Source of the DNA: Anaerolineae bacterium
GTDB taxonomy: Bacteria; Chloroflexota; Anaerolineae; J102
Assembly (NCBI GenBank): GCA_015485435.1
Contig: WFTO01000222.1
Coordinates: 1-36,882, forward strand
Reading direction: 5' to 3'
Length of the DNA: 36,882 bases
The position numbers and the translations under genes are program-made. The notes beneath the pieces are model-generated. The model was not told the origin of the DNA, searched no databases, and saw nothing but the letters and a program-made list of their open reading frames with translations. This document shows positions 27,804-36,882 of this stretch, piece by piece. How positions within the stretch are numbered: the stretch's first letter is position 1; every line of letters begins with the position of its first letter.

Positions 27804-28832
27804 ATGACCAGACAACCATTGCTCGAGATCGAAAACCTGCGGGTGGGGTTCAAGGTCTATGGCGGTGAATTGCACGTGCTGGACGGCGTCGATTTCGTCG
27901 TGAACAAGGGCGAAAAGGTGGGACTTGTCGGAGAAACAGGTTGCGGCAAGACCACGACCATGAAAGCGATCTTGCGCATTCTGCCCCAACCACCTGGCTT
28001 CATCGAAAGCGGCGTCATTCGATTTCACGGTCGCGACTTAATGCAAGTCAAGGACCGAGAAATGAGACACATTCGGGGCCAAGGCATTTCGATGATCTTC
28101 CAGGACCCCACCGCCGCGCTCAATCCCGTCTTTACCATCGGCCAGCAGCTGGAGCCGGTCATCAAATACGCCTCACCCGAAAATCGACGCCTACCGCGCA
28201 AGGTCATCCGCCAAAAAGCCATTCAAGCCCTTCGAGACGTCTCCCTGGCCGATCCCGAACGCCTGCTCAAAGCCTATCCCGTTCAGCTCAGCGGGGGCAT
28301 GCGCCAGCGCGTGTGCATCGGCATGGCGCTGGCCACCAATCCAGAGCTGCTCATCGCTGATGAACCTGGCACCTCCCTCGACGTGACCATTCAGGATCAG
28401 GTGCTGCGGCTGCTGCATCAATTGGTGGAAGAGCGGGACAGCTCCGTCATCCTCATCACCCACACCCTGGGCATCGTCCGTCAGATGACCGATCGGCTGT
28501 ATGTGATGTATGCGGGCAATATGGTGGAAACCGCGCCCACGCGTCGCATCTTCACCAACCCCCTGCATCCCTACACCCAGGGCTTAATGGACGCGGTGCC
28601 CAAATTGACCGGAGGCGGCGTGGCCCACGGCATTCCCGGACGCATCCCCGACTACCTCCATCCTCCCACCGGATGCCGCTTCCATCCCCGTTGCCCCCAC
28701 GCCATGGACATCTGCCGTCAGAAGAAACCGTCGTTTTACACCGTCGAGGAGGCGCACCAGGTCGCCTGTTTTCTCTATGACACATCATCCGGGGCCGACT
28801 CCGCGCCCGCCCGCAAGGAGGCGCTGGCATGA
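27804..28832 (+). CDS. Peptide ABC transporter ATP-binding protein, DppD family
   Basis: Walker A GETGCGKTT, signature LSGGMRQR, Walker B LLIADEPGTSLD, C-terminal GCRFHPRCPHAMDIC. Start set at MTRQPLLEIEN. Confidence 0.95.
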   Translation: MTRQPLLEIENLRVGFKVYGGELHVLDGVDFVVNKGEKVGLVGETGCGKTTTMKAILRILPQPPGFIESGVIRFHGRDLMQVKDREMRHIRGQGISMIFQDPTAALNPVFTIGQQLEPVIKYASPENRRLPRKVIRQKAIQALRDVSLADPERLLKAYPVQLSGGMRQRVCIGMALATNPELLIADEPGTSLDVTIQDQVLRLLHQLVEERDSSVILITHTLGIVRQMTDRLYVMYAGNMVETAPTRRIFTNPLHPYTQGLMDAVPKLTGGGVAHGIPGRIPDYLHPPTGCRFHPRCPHAMDICRQKKPSFYTVEEAHQVACFLYDTSSGADSAPARKEALA

Positions 28833-29821
28833 CCGAGGATATTCTCACCATCACCGATCTGAAAAAGCACTTTGTCATTGGTCACAACGGCCTGATCCAC
28901 CGCACGCCCATAACGGTCAAGGCGGTGGATGGCGTCTCCCTGAGTCTACGGAAGGGAGAGACCTTTGGCCTGGTAGGCGAATCGGGCTCGGGCAAGAGCA
29001 CCGTCGCTTACATGACCGTGGGCATGTATCGCCCCACCTCGGGCACGATTCGATTTCGCGGTGAAGACCTGTTCGATGGCTCCAAGGAACGCTCGAAACG
29101 CCATAAAAAAGAGATTCAAATCGTCTTTCAGGACCCTGGTTCCTCTCTGAACCCGCGCCGCAGCATCAAAGACATCCTGGACCTGCCTTTGCGTATCCAT
29201 CAGCCGCAAAAGAATCGGTTGGAAGAGATCGTGCGTCTGCTCAGTCTGGTCGAGCTTCCTCCAGAATACATGTACAAGTACCCGCGGCAGTTGAGTGGCG
29301 GAGAGAAACAGATCGTCGCCATCGCTCGCGCCCTAGCTACGGACCCATCCATCATCGTCCTCGATGAACCCACTTCCGCGCTGGATGTCTCTATTCAGGG
29401 CAAGGTCATCAATCTGCTCATCCGCCTGCAACAGGAATTCGAGCTCTCCTTCCTGTTCATCACCCACGATCTCAGCCTGATGCGGAACGTCGCCTCGCGG
29501 GTGGCCATCATGTATCTAGGCAAGATCTGCGAGGTCGCGGACGCCGCAGAATTTTTCGAAAACCCGCTGCATCCCTACACCCAAATGCTGCTCTCCTCGA
29601 TTCCGGTCCTGACCGAGGAGGAGGAAGCCCTGAAACCGGTCAAGGTCGAATCCCGGGGCGAGATTCCCAGCCCTGTGAATGTGCCGCCAGGATGCAGCTT
29701 TCACTCCCGATGCCCCTATGCCGAAGCCATCTGCAAACAGGTCGATCCCGAGATGAAAGAAATTCGCCCCGGACATACGGTGCGGTGTCATCTCTTTGCA
29801 TCTGACAGGAGTCAAGCTTAG
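28829..29821 (+). CDS. Peptide ABC transporter ATP-binding protein, DppF family
   Basis: Walker [52 protein letters not shown]; 4-nt overlap with upstream gene. Confidence 0.95.
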   Translation: MTEDILTITDLKKHFVIGHNGLIHRTPITVKAVDGVSLSLRKGETFGLVGESGSGKSTVAYMTVGMYRPTSGTIRFRGEDLFDGSKERSKRHKKEIQIVFQDPGSSLNPRRSIKDILDLPLRIHQPQKNRLEEIVRLLSLVELPPEYMYKYPRQLSGGEKQIVAIARALATDPSIIVLDEPTSALDVSIQGKVINLLIRLQQEFELSFLFITHDLSLMRNVASRVAIMYLGKICEVADAAEFFENPLHPYTQMLLSSIPVLTEEEEALKPVKVESRGEIPSPVNVPPGCSFHSRCPYAEAICKQVDPEMKEIRPGHTVRCHLFASDRSQA

Positions 29822-29906
29822 AGGTTTCGCAATCACCAAGGTCGGCGCAAGCGTTGTTTCATTATTTTGTAACGGTTTCATCCTCTTGCGAGTGTGGAGT
29901 TCCCAA

Positions 29907-30710
29907 ATGCAGCCCATCAAAGTCATGTTTTTAAATCCCGTTGGCAGCGATGCTTACGACGCTTTCATGGCGGATTGGATCAAGGCGTACAAATATCCAA
30001 ACACGGAAGCGCACGTGACCTCCTTTGATCCCGCGCGGATTGGCCCCATCACCAATCTGGAGTATCGAACTTACGAAGCCATGGTCACGCCCGAAATCGT
30101 CCGCGCCACCCACCAGGCCGCGCAAGAAGGCTTCGACGCTCTAGTCATCGGCTGTTTTTATGACACCGCGTTGCTTGATGCACGGGAGATATCGGGAGAG
30201 ATGGTGGTCGTAGCGCCTTGCCATGCCTCCATCGAGACCACCTTAACCCTGGCCAATACCTTCTCCATCATCGTGGGGCAATACAAGTGGGTCCATCAAA
30301 TGCACAATACTGTGCGACATTATGGCTTTGCGGACAAACTCATGTCTTTCCGGCATGTGGATATGAACGTGGTTGAATTTCAACAGGACCATGAACGGAC
30401 TCGAAACCGCTTAGTGGCGGCTGGTCGAAAGGCGGTGGAAGAAGACCATGCCGAGGCACTCATTTTGGGATGCACCCTTGAAACTGGGTTTTACAAAGAA
30501 CTGCAGGCCGAGCTTGGCGTTCCCGTCATCGATCCATCGATTGCCGCATTCAAGGCGGCTGAACACGCTGCACAATTGAAACATTTGTGTGATTGGCGGC
30601 CTAGTCGCATGTGGAGTTGTGAAGCGCCTCCCGAATGGGAACTGGCAGAATTCGCCCTGTTTCGTCAGCCCTACCAGTTTGGCAACAGAATCGTGGTTCC
30701 ACGGACATGA
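29907..30710 (+). CDS. Asp/Glu/hydantoin racemase family protein
   Basis: Two candidate catalytic Cys motifs, ALVIGCFYDTALLDAREI and ALILGCTLETGFYKELQ; start set at MQPIKVMFLNPVGS. Confidence 0.88.
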   Translation: MQPIKVMFLNPVGSDAYDAFMADWIKAYKYPNTEAHVTSFDPARIGPITNLEYRTYEAMVTPEIVRATHQAAQEGFDALVIGCFYDTALLDAREISGEMVVVAPCHASIETTLTLANTFSIIVGQYKWVHQMHNTVRHYGFADKLMSFRHVDMNVVEFQQDHERTRNRLVAAGRKAVEEDHAEALILGCTLETGFYKELQAELGVPVIDPSIAAFKAAEHAAQLKHLCDWRPSRMWSCEAPPEWELAEFALFRQPYQFGNRIVVPRT

Positions 30711-30779
30711 AAACCCATTGCATCACCGATAACGCATTCAATCATTCTTATCATCGCAACCTTCTCAGGAGTAAGCCCC

Positions 30780-32849
30780 ATGATACGAGTAGCCACTGAT
30801 ATCGGTGGAACGTTCACCGATCTGGTCTGCGTGCATGCAGACGGTACTGTGAGCACGGCCAAAAGCCATACGACACCCCAGCAGTTTGAACAGGGCGTGA
30901 TGGATGTCATCAAAGGGGCCGGACTCACTCCCAGCGAATTCATCTCCTTCGTGCATGGCACGACCATTGTGATCAATGCCATCACCGAACGCAAGGGCTC
31001 CAAAACCGCACTTATTACCAGCGAAGGCTTTCGTGATGTGCTGGAAATTGGGCGGGGAAATCGGCCCGATTACTTCAACCTCGAATATCAAAAACCCAAA
31101 CCTTTTGTCACCCGCTTTCTGCGCCGCGAGGTGCCGGGGAGGATCAATTACAAGGGAGAAGAGACAAAAGCGCTCGATCTATCGGACCTGCCCGCGATCC
31201 TCGATGATTTTCGCGCCGAAGGGGTAGAAGCCATTGCTGTATGTCTCATCAACTCCTACGCCAATTCGGCGCATGAAGAAGCCACTGTCCAGCGTATTCG
31301 TGAGCTTTGGCCCGAGGTCGCCGTGGTCGGCTCATATCAAATCACGCGGGAGTGGCGGGAGTATGAACGCACCAGCACGGCGGTGTTGTCTGCTTACGTG
31401 CAACCCATCGCCCATCGCTATCTCGACAATCTTACAGGACGACTGCGCGAAGAGGGCATGACTTGCACGCCTTACATCATGCAATCAAACTGTGGCGTCG
31501 ATACGGTGCACAATGCCCGGCAGATTCCCATTACCATGATCGAATCGGGGCCTGCCAGCGGCGTGTGGGGCGCCGCGATTTTGGGGCGTTTGATCGGAGA
31601 ATCGGAGGTCATCGCCCTGGACATCGGCGGCACCACCGCCAAATGCGGCCTGATCACCGGCGGCGAGGTGACATTAAACACCAACTACATGGTAGAACAA
31701 ACCGAGGTTTTCGCCGGGTATCCGGTGATGGTTCCAGTTGTCGATCTGGTGGAGATCGGCCAGGGGGGCGGCTCTATCGCCTGGATCGATGAGTTTAATC
31801 GACTCCATGTCGGCCCACAGAGCGCCGGCGCGGACCCGGGACCGGTATCCTATGGTATCGGCGGCACCGAGGCCACGACCACCGACGCAAATCTGGCGTT
31901 GGGACGCATCAATCCCAATTATTTCTGCGGGGGAACCATTGTCGCCGATATGGATGGTGTTAACAAGGCCCTGGACAAACTGGCTAGGCAACTGCACATC
32001 AGCCGCCAGGAGACGGCCCGCGGCATCATTCGCCTGGCAAACAACAACATGGTCAACGCCATCAAGCTGATCTCCGTCAATCGCGGCCATGATCCCCGAG
32101 ATTTTACTCTCATCGCTTTCGGCGGCGGGGGCGGCATGCACGCCTGTACTCTGGCCAAAGAGCTGGGCATCAAGAAAGTCGTCATTCCACACCTCTCCGG
32201 CGTTTTCTCCGCCTGGGGCATGTTGTTGAGCGACCTGCGACGCGATTATCTGCAGACGCAGATCGTGGAGTTTAACTCCCCCGAGGCCGCACAACAGATG
32301 AGTGATGTGTTTGCCGCCCTGGAGGAGCAAGCCTATGCGGAATTCGAAGCCGAGGGCATCGACCGTTCGCGAGTGAGCTTCATGCGCTACGGACGCTTCC
32401 GTTATCAGAATCAGGAACATTCTACGGAGATCGACCTCCCTAATGGCCCGATTACCCCAGACATGATGGATGCTATCTCCGAGCATTTCCACGTGAATTA
32501 CGAACGGGAATACACCTATCGTCTAGACGCCCCCATCGAGCTGGTCACTTATCACCTCATTGCTATCGCCGAAGTGGATAAACTCAAACCACAACCATTG
32601 CCTCCCACCAACGCCCGGTTGGAGGACGCCATCAAAGGCCAACGGCAGGTCGATTTCCTGGAGGAAGGCGTGCATGACGCCACCATTTATGATGGCGCGG
32701 CGCTCTACCCTGGCATGCAATTTGAGGGACCGGCCGTCGTCGAAGAGGCCGAAACCACCATTGTCATCCCGCCAGCGATGTCGTGCGAGATCGACGAATA
32801 TGGCAACTATCAGATTTTGACTGCGCCCCAAGGAGGAAGCAATGCCTAA
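30780..32849 (+). CDS. Hydantoinase/oxoprolinase family, HyuA-type subunit
   Basis: 689 aa; VATDIGGTFTDLVCVH, FVHGTTIVINAITERKGSKTALITSEGFRDVLEIGRGNRPDYFNL, ALDIGGTTAKCGLI, FGGGGGMHACTLAKELGI. Confidence 0.95.
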   Translation: MIRVATDIGGTFTDLVCVHADGTVSTAKSHTTPQQFEQGVMDVIKGAGLTPSEFISFVHGTTIVINAITERKGSKTALITSEGFRDVLEIGRGNRPDYFNLEYQKPKPFVTRFLRREVPGRINYKGEETKALDLSDLPAILDDFRAEGVEAIAVCLINSYANSAHEEATVQRIRELWPEVAVVGSYQITREWREYERTSTAVLSAYVQPIAHRYLDNLTGRLREEGMTCTPYIMQSNCGVDTVHNARQIPITMIESGPASGVWGAAILGRLIGESEVIALDIGGTTAKCGLITGGEVTLNTNYMVEQTEVFAGYPVMVPVVDLVEIGQGGGSIAWIDEFNRLHVGPQSAGADPGPVSYGIGGTEATTTDANLALGRINPNYFCGGTIVADMDGVNKALDKLARQLHISRQETARGIIRLANNNMVNAIKLISVNRGHDPRDFTLIAFGGGGGMHACTLAKELGIKKVVIPHLSGVFSAWGMLLSDLRRDYLQTQIVEFNSPEAAQQMSDVFAALEEQAYAEFEAEGIDRSRVSFMRYGRFRYQNQEHSTEIDLPNGPITPDMMDAISEHFHVNYEREYTYRLDAPIELVTYHLIAIAEVDKLKPQPLPPTNARLEDAIKGQRQVDFLEEGVHDATIYDGAALYPGMQFEGPAVVEEAETTIVIPPAMSCEIDEYGNYQILTAPQGGSNA

Positions 32850-34512
32850 ACATTACGATCCCATTACCATCGAAATCATCCAGAATTCGGTGCAGGCCGC
32901 AGCCGATGAGATGTTTGCGGCGCTGAGAAGAACCGCCATGAGCGCCATCATCTACGAAGTGCTGGACATGGGCACCGGCATCACCGATCGCAACGGCGAG
33001 ATCGCAGGCTCAGGAGCGGGCATTCCTGCGTTTGTGGGCGTGCTGGATAAAACCGTCAAACGCATTCTGGCCAAATTCGATCAACCCGGCGATATCGAGC
33101 CCGGGGACGTCTTCATCACCAACGACCCGTACAACGGCGGCGTCACCCATCTGAACGACATGGTGTTGACCATGCCCGTGTTCGCCGATGGGCAGCTCAT
33201 CGCCTGGACCGCGAATATCGCTCACTGGAATGATGTGGGCGGCATGGTGCCGGGCAGCATGTCCACCGAAGCCACCGAGATCTTTCAGGAGGGCATGATT
33301 TACCCAGGCGTAAAACTGATCTCGCGCGGGGAGCCCATCCGCTCGGTATTTGACATCCTGACCGCCAATTGTCGCATGCCCGATTATCTCATCGGCGATC
33401 TATGGGCGGGCATCGCCTCGGTGCGGGTGGGCGAGCGCCGCATCTTGGAGATCGCCAACAAATATGGAGTGGATGTTTTCCTTCACGCCCTCGATGAGTA
33501 CATGGATTATGGCGAACAGGTCATTTTGAACGCGCTGAAGAAGCTGCCCAACGGCGTTTATTCGCTGGAAGAGGCGCAGGATGACGGGCAGATTTGGAAG
33601 GTGACGGTGGAGATCACCGATAACGAGTTTATCGTCGATCTACGCGACAACCCTGATCAAAATCCTGGCCCCTTCAATATGAGCGCGGATGACGCCATCA
33701 TCGCCTGTCAGATTGCGCTGAAGAACGTGACAGTGCCCGACCGCATCGCCAATGGCGGCACCTTCCGGCCATTGAAGGTGAAATTGCGACATGGCAGCAT
33801 CTTCAATCCCAAATACCCCGCGGCCATGGGCATTTATTACGAGCTCAGCATCCGCCTGCACGATCTCATCATCCGCTGCCTGGCCGAAAACATGCCCGAT
33901 CAGCTTCCTGCGGGTGGATTCGCCTCCATTTGCGGCACGTTGTTCGGTGGTATCCATCCCGACACAGGGCGGCCCTATGCGGTGATCGAACCTGAATTGG
34001 GCGGATGGGGCGGCTCTCCGCGCGGAGATGGCATGCCCGGCCAGTTCTCCGCCTTCCACGGCGAAACGTACAACTGCCCCGCGGAGGTGGCCGAGGCGCG
34101 GTATGGCGTTACCGTGGACTACCTCAGCTTCCACGATGAGGATGGCGGCGCGGGGCTGCACCGTGGCGGCAAAGGCGTCCGTATCGACTATCGCATTCGC
34201 TCCGACAACGCATGGCTTACGGTGGCGTACACCCGAGACAAGGTGCCGCCATGGCCCCTGAAGGGCGGGCAGCCCGGGTCTAGTAACCACGTCATCATCC
34301 GGCGCGCCGATGGCACCCAGGAGCGCCATGCGGTGGTCAGCGGCCTTACGCTGAATAAGGATGACGTGATTCAGATTATGACCGCCACCGGCGCGGGATG
34401 GGGCGATCCCATGGAGCGTGACCTGGAGCTGGTCAAAGAAGACCTCAAGAACGGATACATCACATTAGAGCAGGCCAACAAATATTATGGCCTGGATAAA
34501 CGATCCGCATAG
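32842..34512 (+). CDS. Hydantoinase B/oxoprolinase family, HyuB-type subunit
   Basis: 556 aa; DPITIEIIQNSVQAAADEMFAALRRTAMSAIIYE, GDVFITNDPYNGGVTHLNDMVLTMPVF, GGWGGSPRGDGMPG; 8-nt overlap with hyuA-type gene. Confidence 0.95.
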   Translation: MPKHYDPITIEIIQNSVQAAADEMFAALRRTAMSAIIYEVLDMGTGITDRNGEIAGSGAGIPAFVGVLDKTVKRILAKFDQPGDIEPGDVFITNDPYNGGVTHLNDMVLTMPVFADGQLIAWTANIAHWNDVGGMVPGSMSTEATEIFQEGMIYPGVKLISRGEPIRSVFDILTANCRMPDYLIGDLWAGIASVRVGERRILEIANKYGVDVFLHALDEYMDYGEQVILNALKKLPNGVYSLEEAQDDGQIWKVTVEITDNEFIVDLRDNPDQNPGPFNMSADDAIIACQIALKNVTVPDRIANGGTFRPLKVKLRHGSIFNPKYPAAMGIYYELSIRLHDLIIRCLAENMPDQLPAGGFASICGTLFGGIHPDTGRPYAVIEPELGGWGGSPRGDGMPGQFSAFHGETYNCPAEVAEARYGVTVDYLSFHDEDGGAGLHRGGKGVRIDYRIRSDNAWLTVAYTRDKVPPWPLKGGQPGSSNHVIIRRADGTQERHAVVSGLTLNKDDVIQIMTATGAGWGDPMERDLELVKEDLKNGYITLEQANKYYGLDKRSA

Positions 34513-34586
34513 CGCGTCTACACCAACCGACAGGAATCCGTCGAGCTGAGTTGGCACTTGGCGGCTTCCTGTCACGGCAACATAAC

Positions 34587-35672
34587 ATGAACGAGCGCAT
34601 CACGCAATTACAACAATCTTTGATCGCCCACAACGTCGATCTGGTGGCCATCGGCCCGACGAACAACATGCGTTATCTTGCCGGGTATGCCCCTCATCCC
34701 GATGAGCGTTTGTGCCTTTTGCTCATCTCGCCCGAGAGGGTTCAGGTGGTGGTGCCGGCATTGAACGCCGAGGACTGGATGATGCATACCGGCATTCCGC
34801 CCATCATCTGGGAGGATAGCGCCGGGCCCGATAAGGCGTTGGCCGCAGCGTTGGCCCAGATACCTGCGCTCCGGCGTCTGGCTTTCGATGGCGCCACAAG
34901 GGCGGATTTCCTCATGACGTTGCTCACGGCGGCCAGGCCCGATGCCGTGCAATCCGCGGACGCCCTGTTGACCCCGTTACGCGCCCGGAAGTCCAGTGAG
35001 GAGATCGAGGCGTTGCAGCGGGCGGCAGCCCAGGCGGATCGGGCCATGCAAGCCGCGATGGCAGCCTGCAAGCCGGGCGTCACCGAGGCTGAAGTGGCCT
35101 GGGAGGCGGAGACCGCTTTTCGTCGGGATGGCGCGGAATCGGTTGAGTTTACGTTGATCGCGTCGGGGCCGAACGGCGCTTTTCCGCATCACCACAGCGG
35201 CAACCGTGCGCTGCAAGTGGGCGACGCCATCATCATCGACATCGGCGCCTCGCTGAACGGCTACAAATCGGACATCACCCGGATGGTCTTCCTGGGGAAG
35301 CCTTCGACAGAGTTCCTGGCTGCTTACAACGCGGTGTTGGAAGCGAATCGGGCAGGAAGAGCCGCGGTGCGCCCGGGCATTCCCGCCCAGGAGATCGATC
35401 GCGCTGCGCGGGGCGTGCTGCATGCCGCGGGCCTTGGCGACTACTTCGTTCACCGCACCGGCCACGGCATCGGACTCGATGTCCATGAGCCCCCGTGGAT
35501 GATGGAGGGCAACGACATGCTTTTGGAGCCGGGCATGACGTTCAGCGTAGAGCCGGGAGTGTATCTGCCTGGCCGTTTTGGGGTACGCATTGAGGATATT
35601 GTGGCCGTCACCGAGACGGGCGTGCGCATCCTTACAGGTTTCGAACATGCGTTGGTCGTCAAGGATTTCTGA
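34587..35672 (+). CDS. M24-family metallopeptidase (Xaa-Pro aminopeptidase-like)
   Basis: Metal ligands apparent: IDIGASLNGYKSDITRM (D, D), HRTGHGIGLDVHE (H), FSVEPGVYLP (E), GVRIEDIVAV (E). Confidence 0.92.
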   Translation: MNERITQLQQSLIAHNVDLVAIGPTNNMRYLAGYAPHPDERLCLLLISPERVQVVVPALNAEDWMMHTGIPPIIWEDSAGPDKALAAALAQIPALRRLAFDGATRADFLMTLLTAARPDAVQSADALLTPLRARKSSEEIEALQRAAAQADRAMQAAMAACKPGVTEAEVAWEAETAFRRDGAESVEFTLIASGPNGAFPHHHSGNRALQVGDAIIIDIGASLNGYKSDITRMVFLGKPSTEFLAAYNAVLEANRAGRAAVRPGIPAQEIDRAARGVLHAAGLGDYFVHRTGHGIGLDVHEPPWMMEGNDMLLEPGMTFSVEPGVYLPGRFGVRIEDIVAVTETGVRILTGFEHALVVKDF

Positions 35673-35696
35673 TGATTCACCCAAGGAGATGTTGAC

Positions 35697-36020
35697 ATGA
35701 TCAAACTAACCGTTCTCTACAACCTACCTCCAGGCGCGGACCACGATGAATTCATTCGCTGGCGCACCACCGAACATCAGCAGGAAAACATGGCCATTCC
35801 CGGCGTGATCAAAAGTGATTTTTATATCATCCGCGAAGCCTGGCAACAGGAGACGTTGCCCTATCGATACATGACCGAAGCCTATTTCCCCGATATGGAG
35901 ACCTTCCGCAAAGCGTTTTTCGATCCCGAATACCAAAAGGATCTGGCCGTGGCCCTGCAGCGCATTGCTGACCCCTTGTTCCTTATCTCCGAAGAAGTCA
36001 TCAGCGAAGAAGCCAAGTAA
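35697..36020 (+). CDS. EthD-domain (dimeric alpha/beta-barrel) protein
   Basis: 107 aa: MIKLTVLYNLPPGADHDEFIRWRTTEHQQENMAIPGVIKSDFYII...YMTEAYFPDMETFRKAFFDPEYQKDLA; Shine-Dalgarno AGGAGAT. Confidence 0.75.
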   Translation: MIKLTVLYNLPPGADHDEFIRWRTTEHQQENMAIPGVIKSDFYIIREAWQQETLPYRYMTEAYFPDMETFRKAFFDPEYQKDLAVALQRIADPLFLISEEVISEEAK

Positions 36021-36045
36021 GCCGCCTATCGGGAGAGACATACCC

Positions 36046-36882
36046 ATGCTGCGACGGTCTATGTTGGCGTTATCCCATAGCGCCACGCTCCAACGGTTGA
36101 GTCGTGACTTTCCACCGGCGCGTCGGATGGCGCGCCGTTTTGTGGCAGGAGAACGACGCGAGGACGCGCTTCGCGTCATCCGGCGGTTGAACGATGCAGG
36201 AGTACATGTCACATTGGACTATCTGGGCGAACATGTCACCGAGGCGAAGGTGGCGCGATCATGCGTCGACGAATATCTGGCAGTGTTGGAAGATATCACC
36301 AGGGCGGAGCTGCAAAGTGGTGTGTCGTTGAAACTTTCAGCCATGGGTTTGCACATCGACGCGGCGTTTTGTTATGAAAATGTGTATCGTATCGTAAAGG
36401 CCGCGCAATCCCACCGTCGCTTTGTTCGCATCGACATGGAGGAGGCCGCCCATATCGACGTCACGCTGGACATTTATCGCCGCCTGCGAAACTCATTTGA
36501 CAATGTGGGCGTCGTACTGCAAGCATATCTTTACCGCACCAAAGAGGACTTGCAGTCACTCCTGAACGAGGGCATCGCGGATGTGCGTTTGGTCAAGGGG
36601 GCTTACGATGAGTCCGAGGATGTGGCTTGGCAGCGGCGAGAGGATATTCAGCGATCATTGATCGAACTTTCGCAGATGATGTTAACTCCTGCTGCCCTGG
36701 CCCAGGGCGGGCGTCTGGCCCTAGGCTCACACGATGACGCGGTTTACAATGAGGTCATCGCCTTCGCCGAATCACAGCACATCGCCCCCGATCGATGGGA
36801 GATACAGTTCTTGTATGGCATTCGCAGAGATGAACTCTGGCGTTTGGTTCGGGCAGGGCATCGGATGCGGGTGTATGTGCCC
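36046..36882 (+). CDS. Proline dehydrogenase, 3'-truncated by window edge
   Basis: Not in the ORF track because no stop lies in the window. Translation MLRRSMLALSHSATLQRLSRDFPPARRMARRF...SLKLSAMGLHID...RFVRIDMEEAAHIDVTLDIYRRLR...VGVVLQAYLYRTKEDL...VRLVKGAYDES...LALGSHDD...WEIQFLYGIRRDELWRLVRAGHRMRVYVP matches PRODH motifs. Confidence 0.92.
   Translation, partial: MLRRSMLALSHSATLQRLSRDFPPARRMARRFVAGERREDALRVIRRLNDAGVHVTLDYLGEHVTEAKVARSCVDEYLAVLEDITRAELQSGVSLKLSAMGLHIDAAFCYENVYRIVKAAQSHRRFVRIDMEEAAHIDVTLDIYRRLRNSFDNVGVVLQAYLYRTKEDLQSLLNEGIADVRLVKGAYDESEDVAWQRREDIQRSLIELSQMMLTPAALAQGGRLALGSHDDAVYNEVIAFAESQHIAPDRWEIQFLYGIRRDELWRLVRAGHRMRVYVP

Noticed and set aside
26693-27853. 386-aa minus-strand ORF
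   Set aside because: Antisense to the dppB/dppC-type permease genes, His/Gly/Asp-rich composition, no domain; a shadow ORF.
31674-32492. 272-aa minus-strand ORF
   Set aside because: Antisense to hyuA-type CDS, whose domains are unambiguous.
33640-34329. 229-aa minus-strand ORF
   Set aside because: Antisense to hyuB-type CDS; no independent support.
34587-35672. Creatinase interpretation of the M24 protein (with HyuAB as N-methylhydantoinase: a creatinine pathway)
   Set aside because: All five metal ligands of the metallopeptidase branch appear present, whereas creatinase is a metal-independent member; Xaa-Pro peptidase-like is preferred.
1-36882. CRISPR array
   Set aside because: No regularly spaced direct repeats with unique spacers seen on reading through the window.

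Overview
The 36.9 kb window looks like a bacterial chromosome; gene content is loosely Chloroflexota-like, but that is a guess. From left to right it contains: (1) the 3' part of a GC-rich large serine recombinase whose ORF reads into the 3' end of a tRNA-Asp gene, probably the edge of an integrated element; (2) a DUF981-type membrane protein behind an 11-bp-phased operator-like array, then a gene-poor stretch; (3) housekeeping genes on the minus strand (rlmB, cysS, a PIN/TRAM protein), a DUF3467 protein, a class IV aminotransferase, a methyltransferase and a MoCo-sulfurase-like class V aminotransferase; (4) a patatin and a PhaR-type regulator; (5) a minus-strand tetrathionate-reductase-type operon (ttrB-ttrC-ttrA plus a TorD-like chaperone), preceded by an orphan ABC_sub_bind lipoprotein, a histidine kinase and a response regulator, which together look like a three-component sensing module; (6) a plus-strand run of an oligopeptide ABC transporter, Asp/Glu/hydantoin racemase, HyuA/HyuB, M24 peptidase, EthD-like protein and proline dehydrogenase (partial at the right edge). 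The most interesting item is the three-component sensor attached to the ttr operon, with a candidate AGAACT/AGTTCT operator in the ttr promoter. Next are the amino-acid salvage cluster and several long inverted repeats in intergenic regions. All family calls come from reading motifs; no searches were run.
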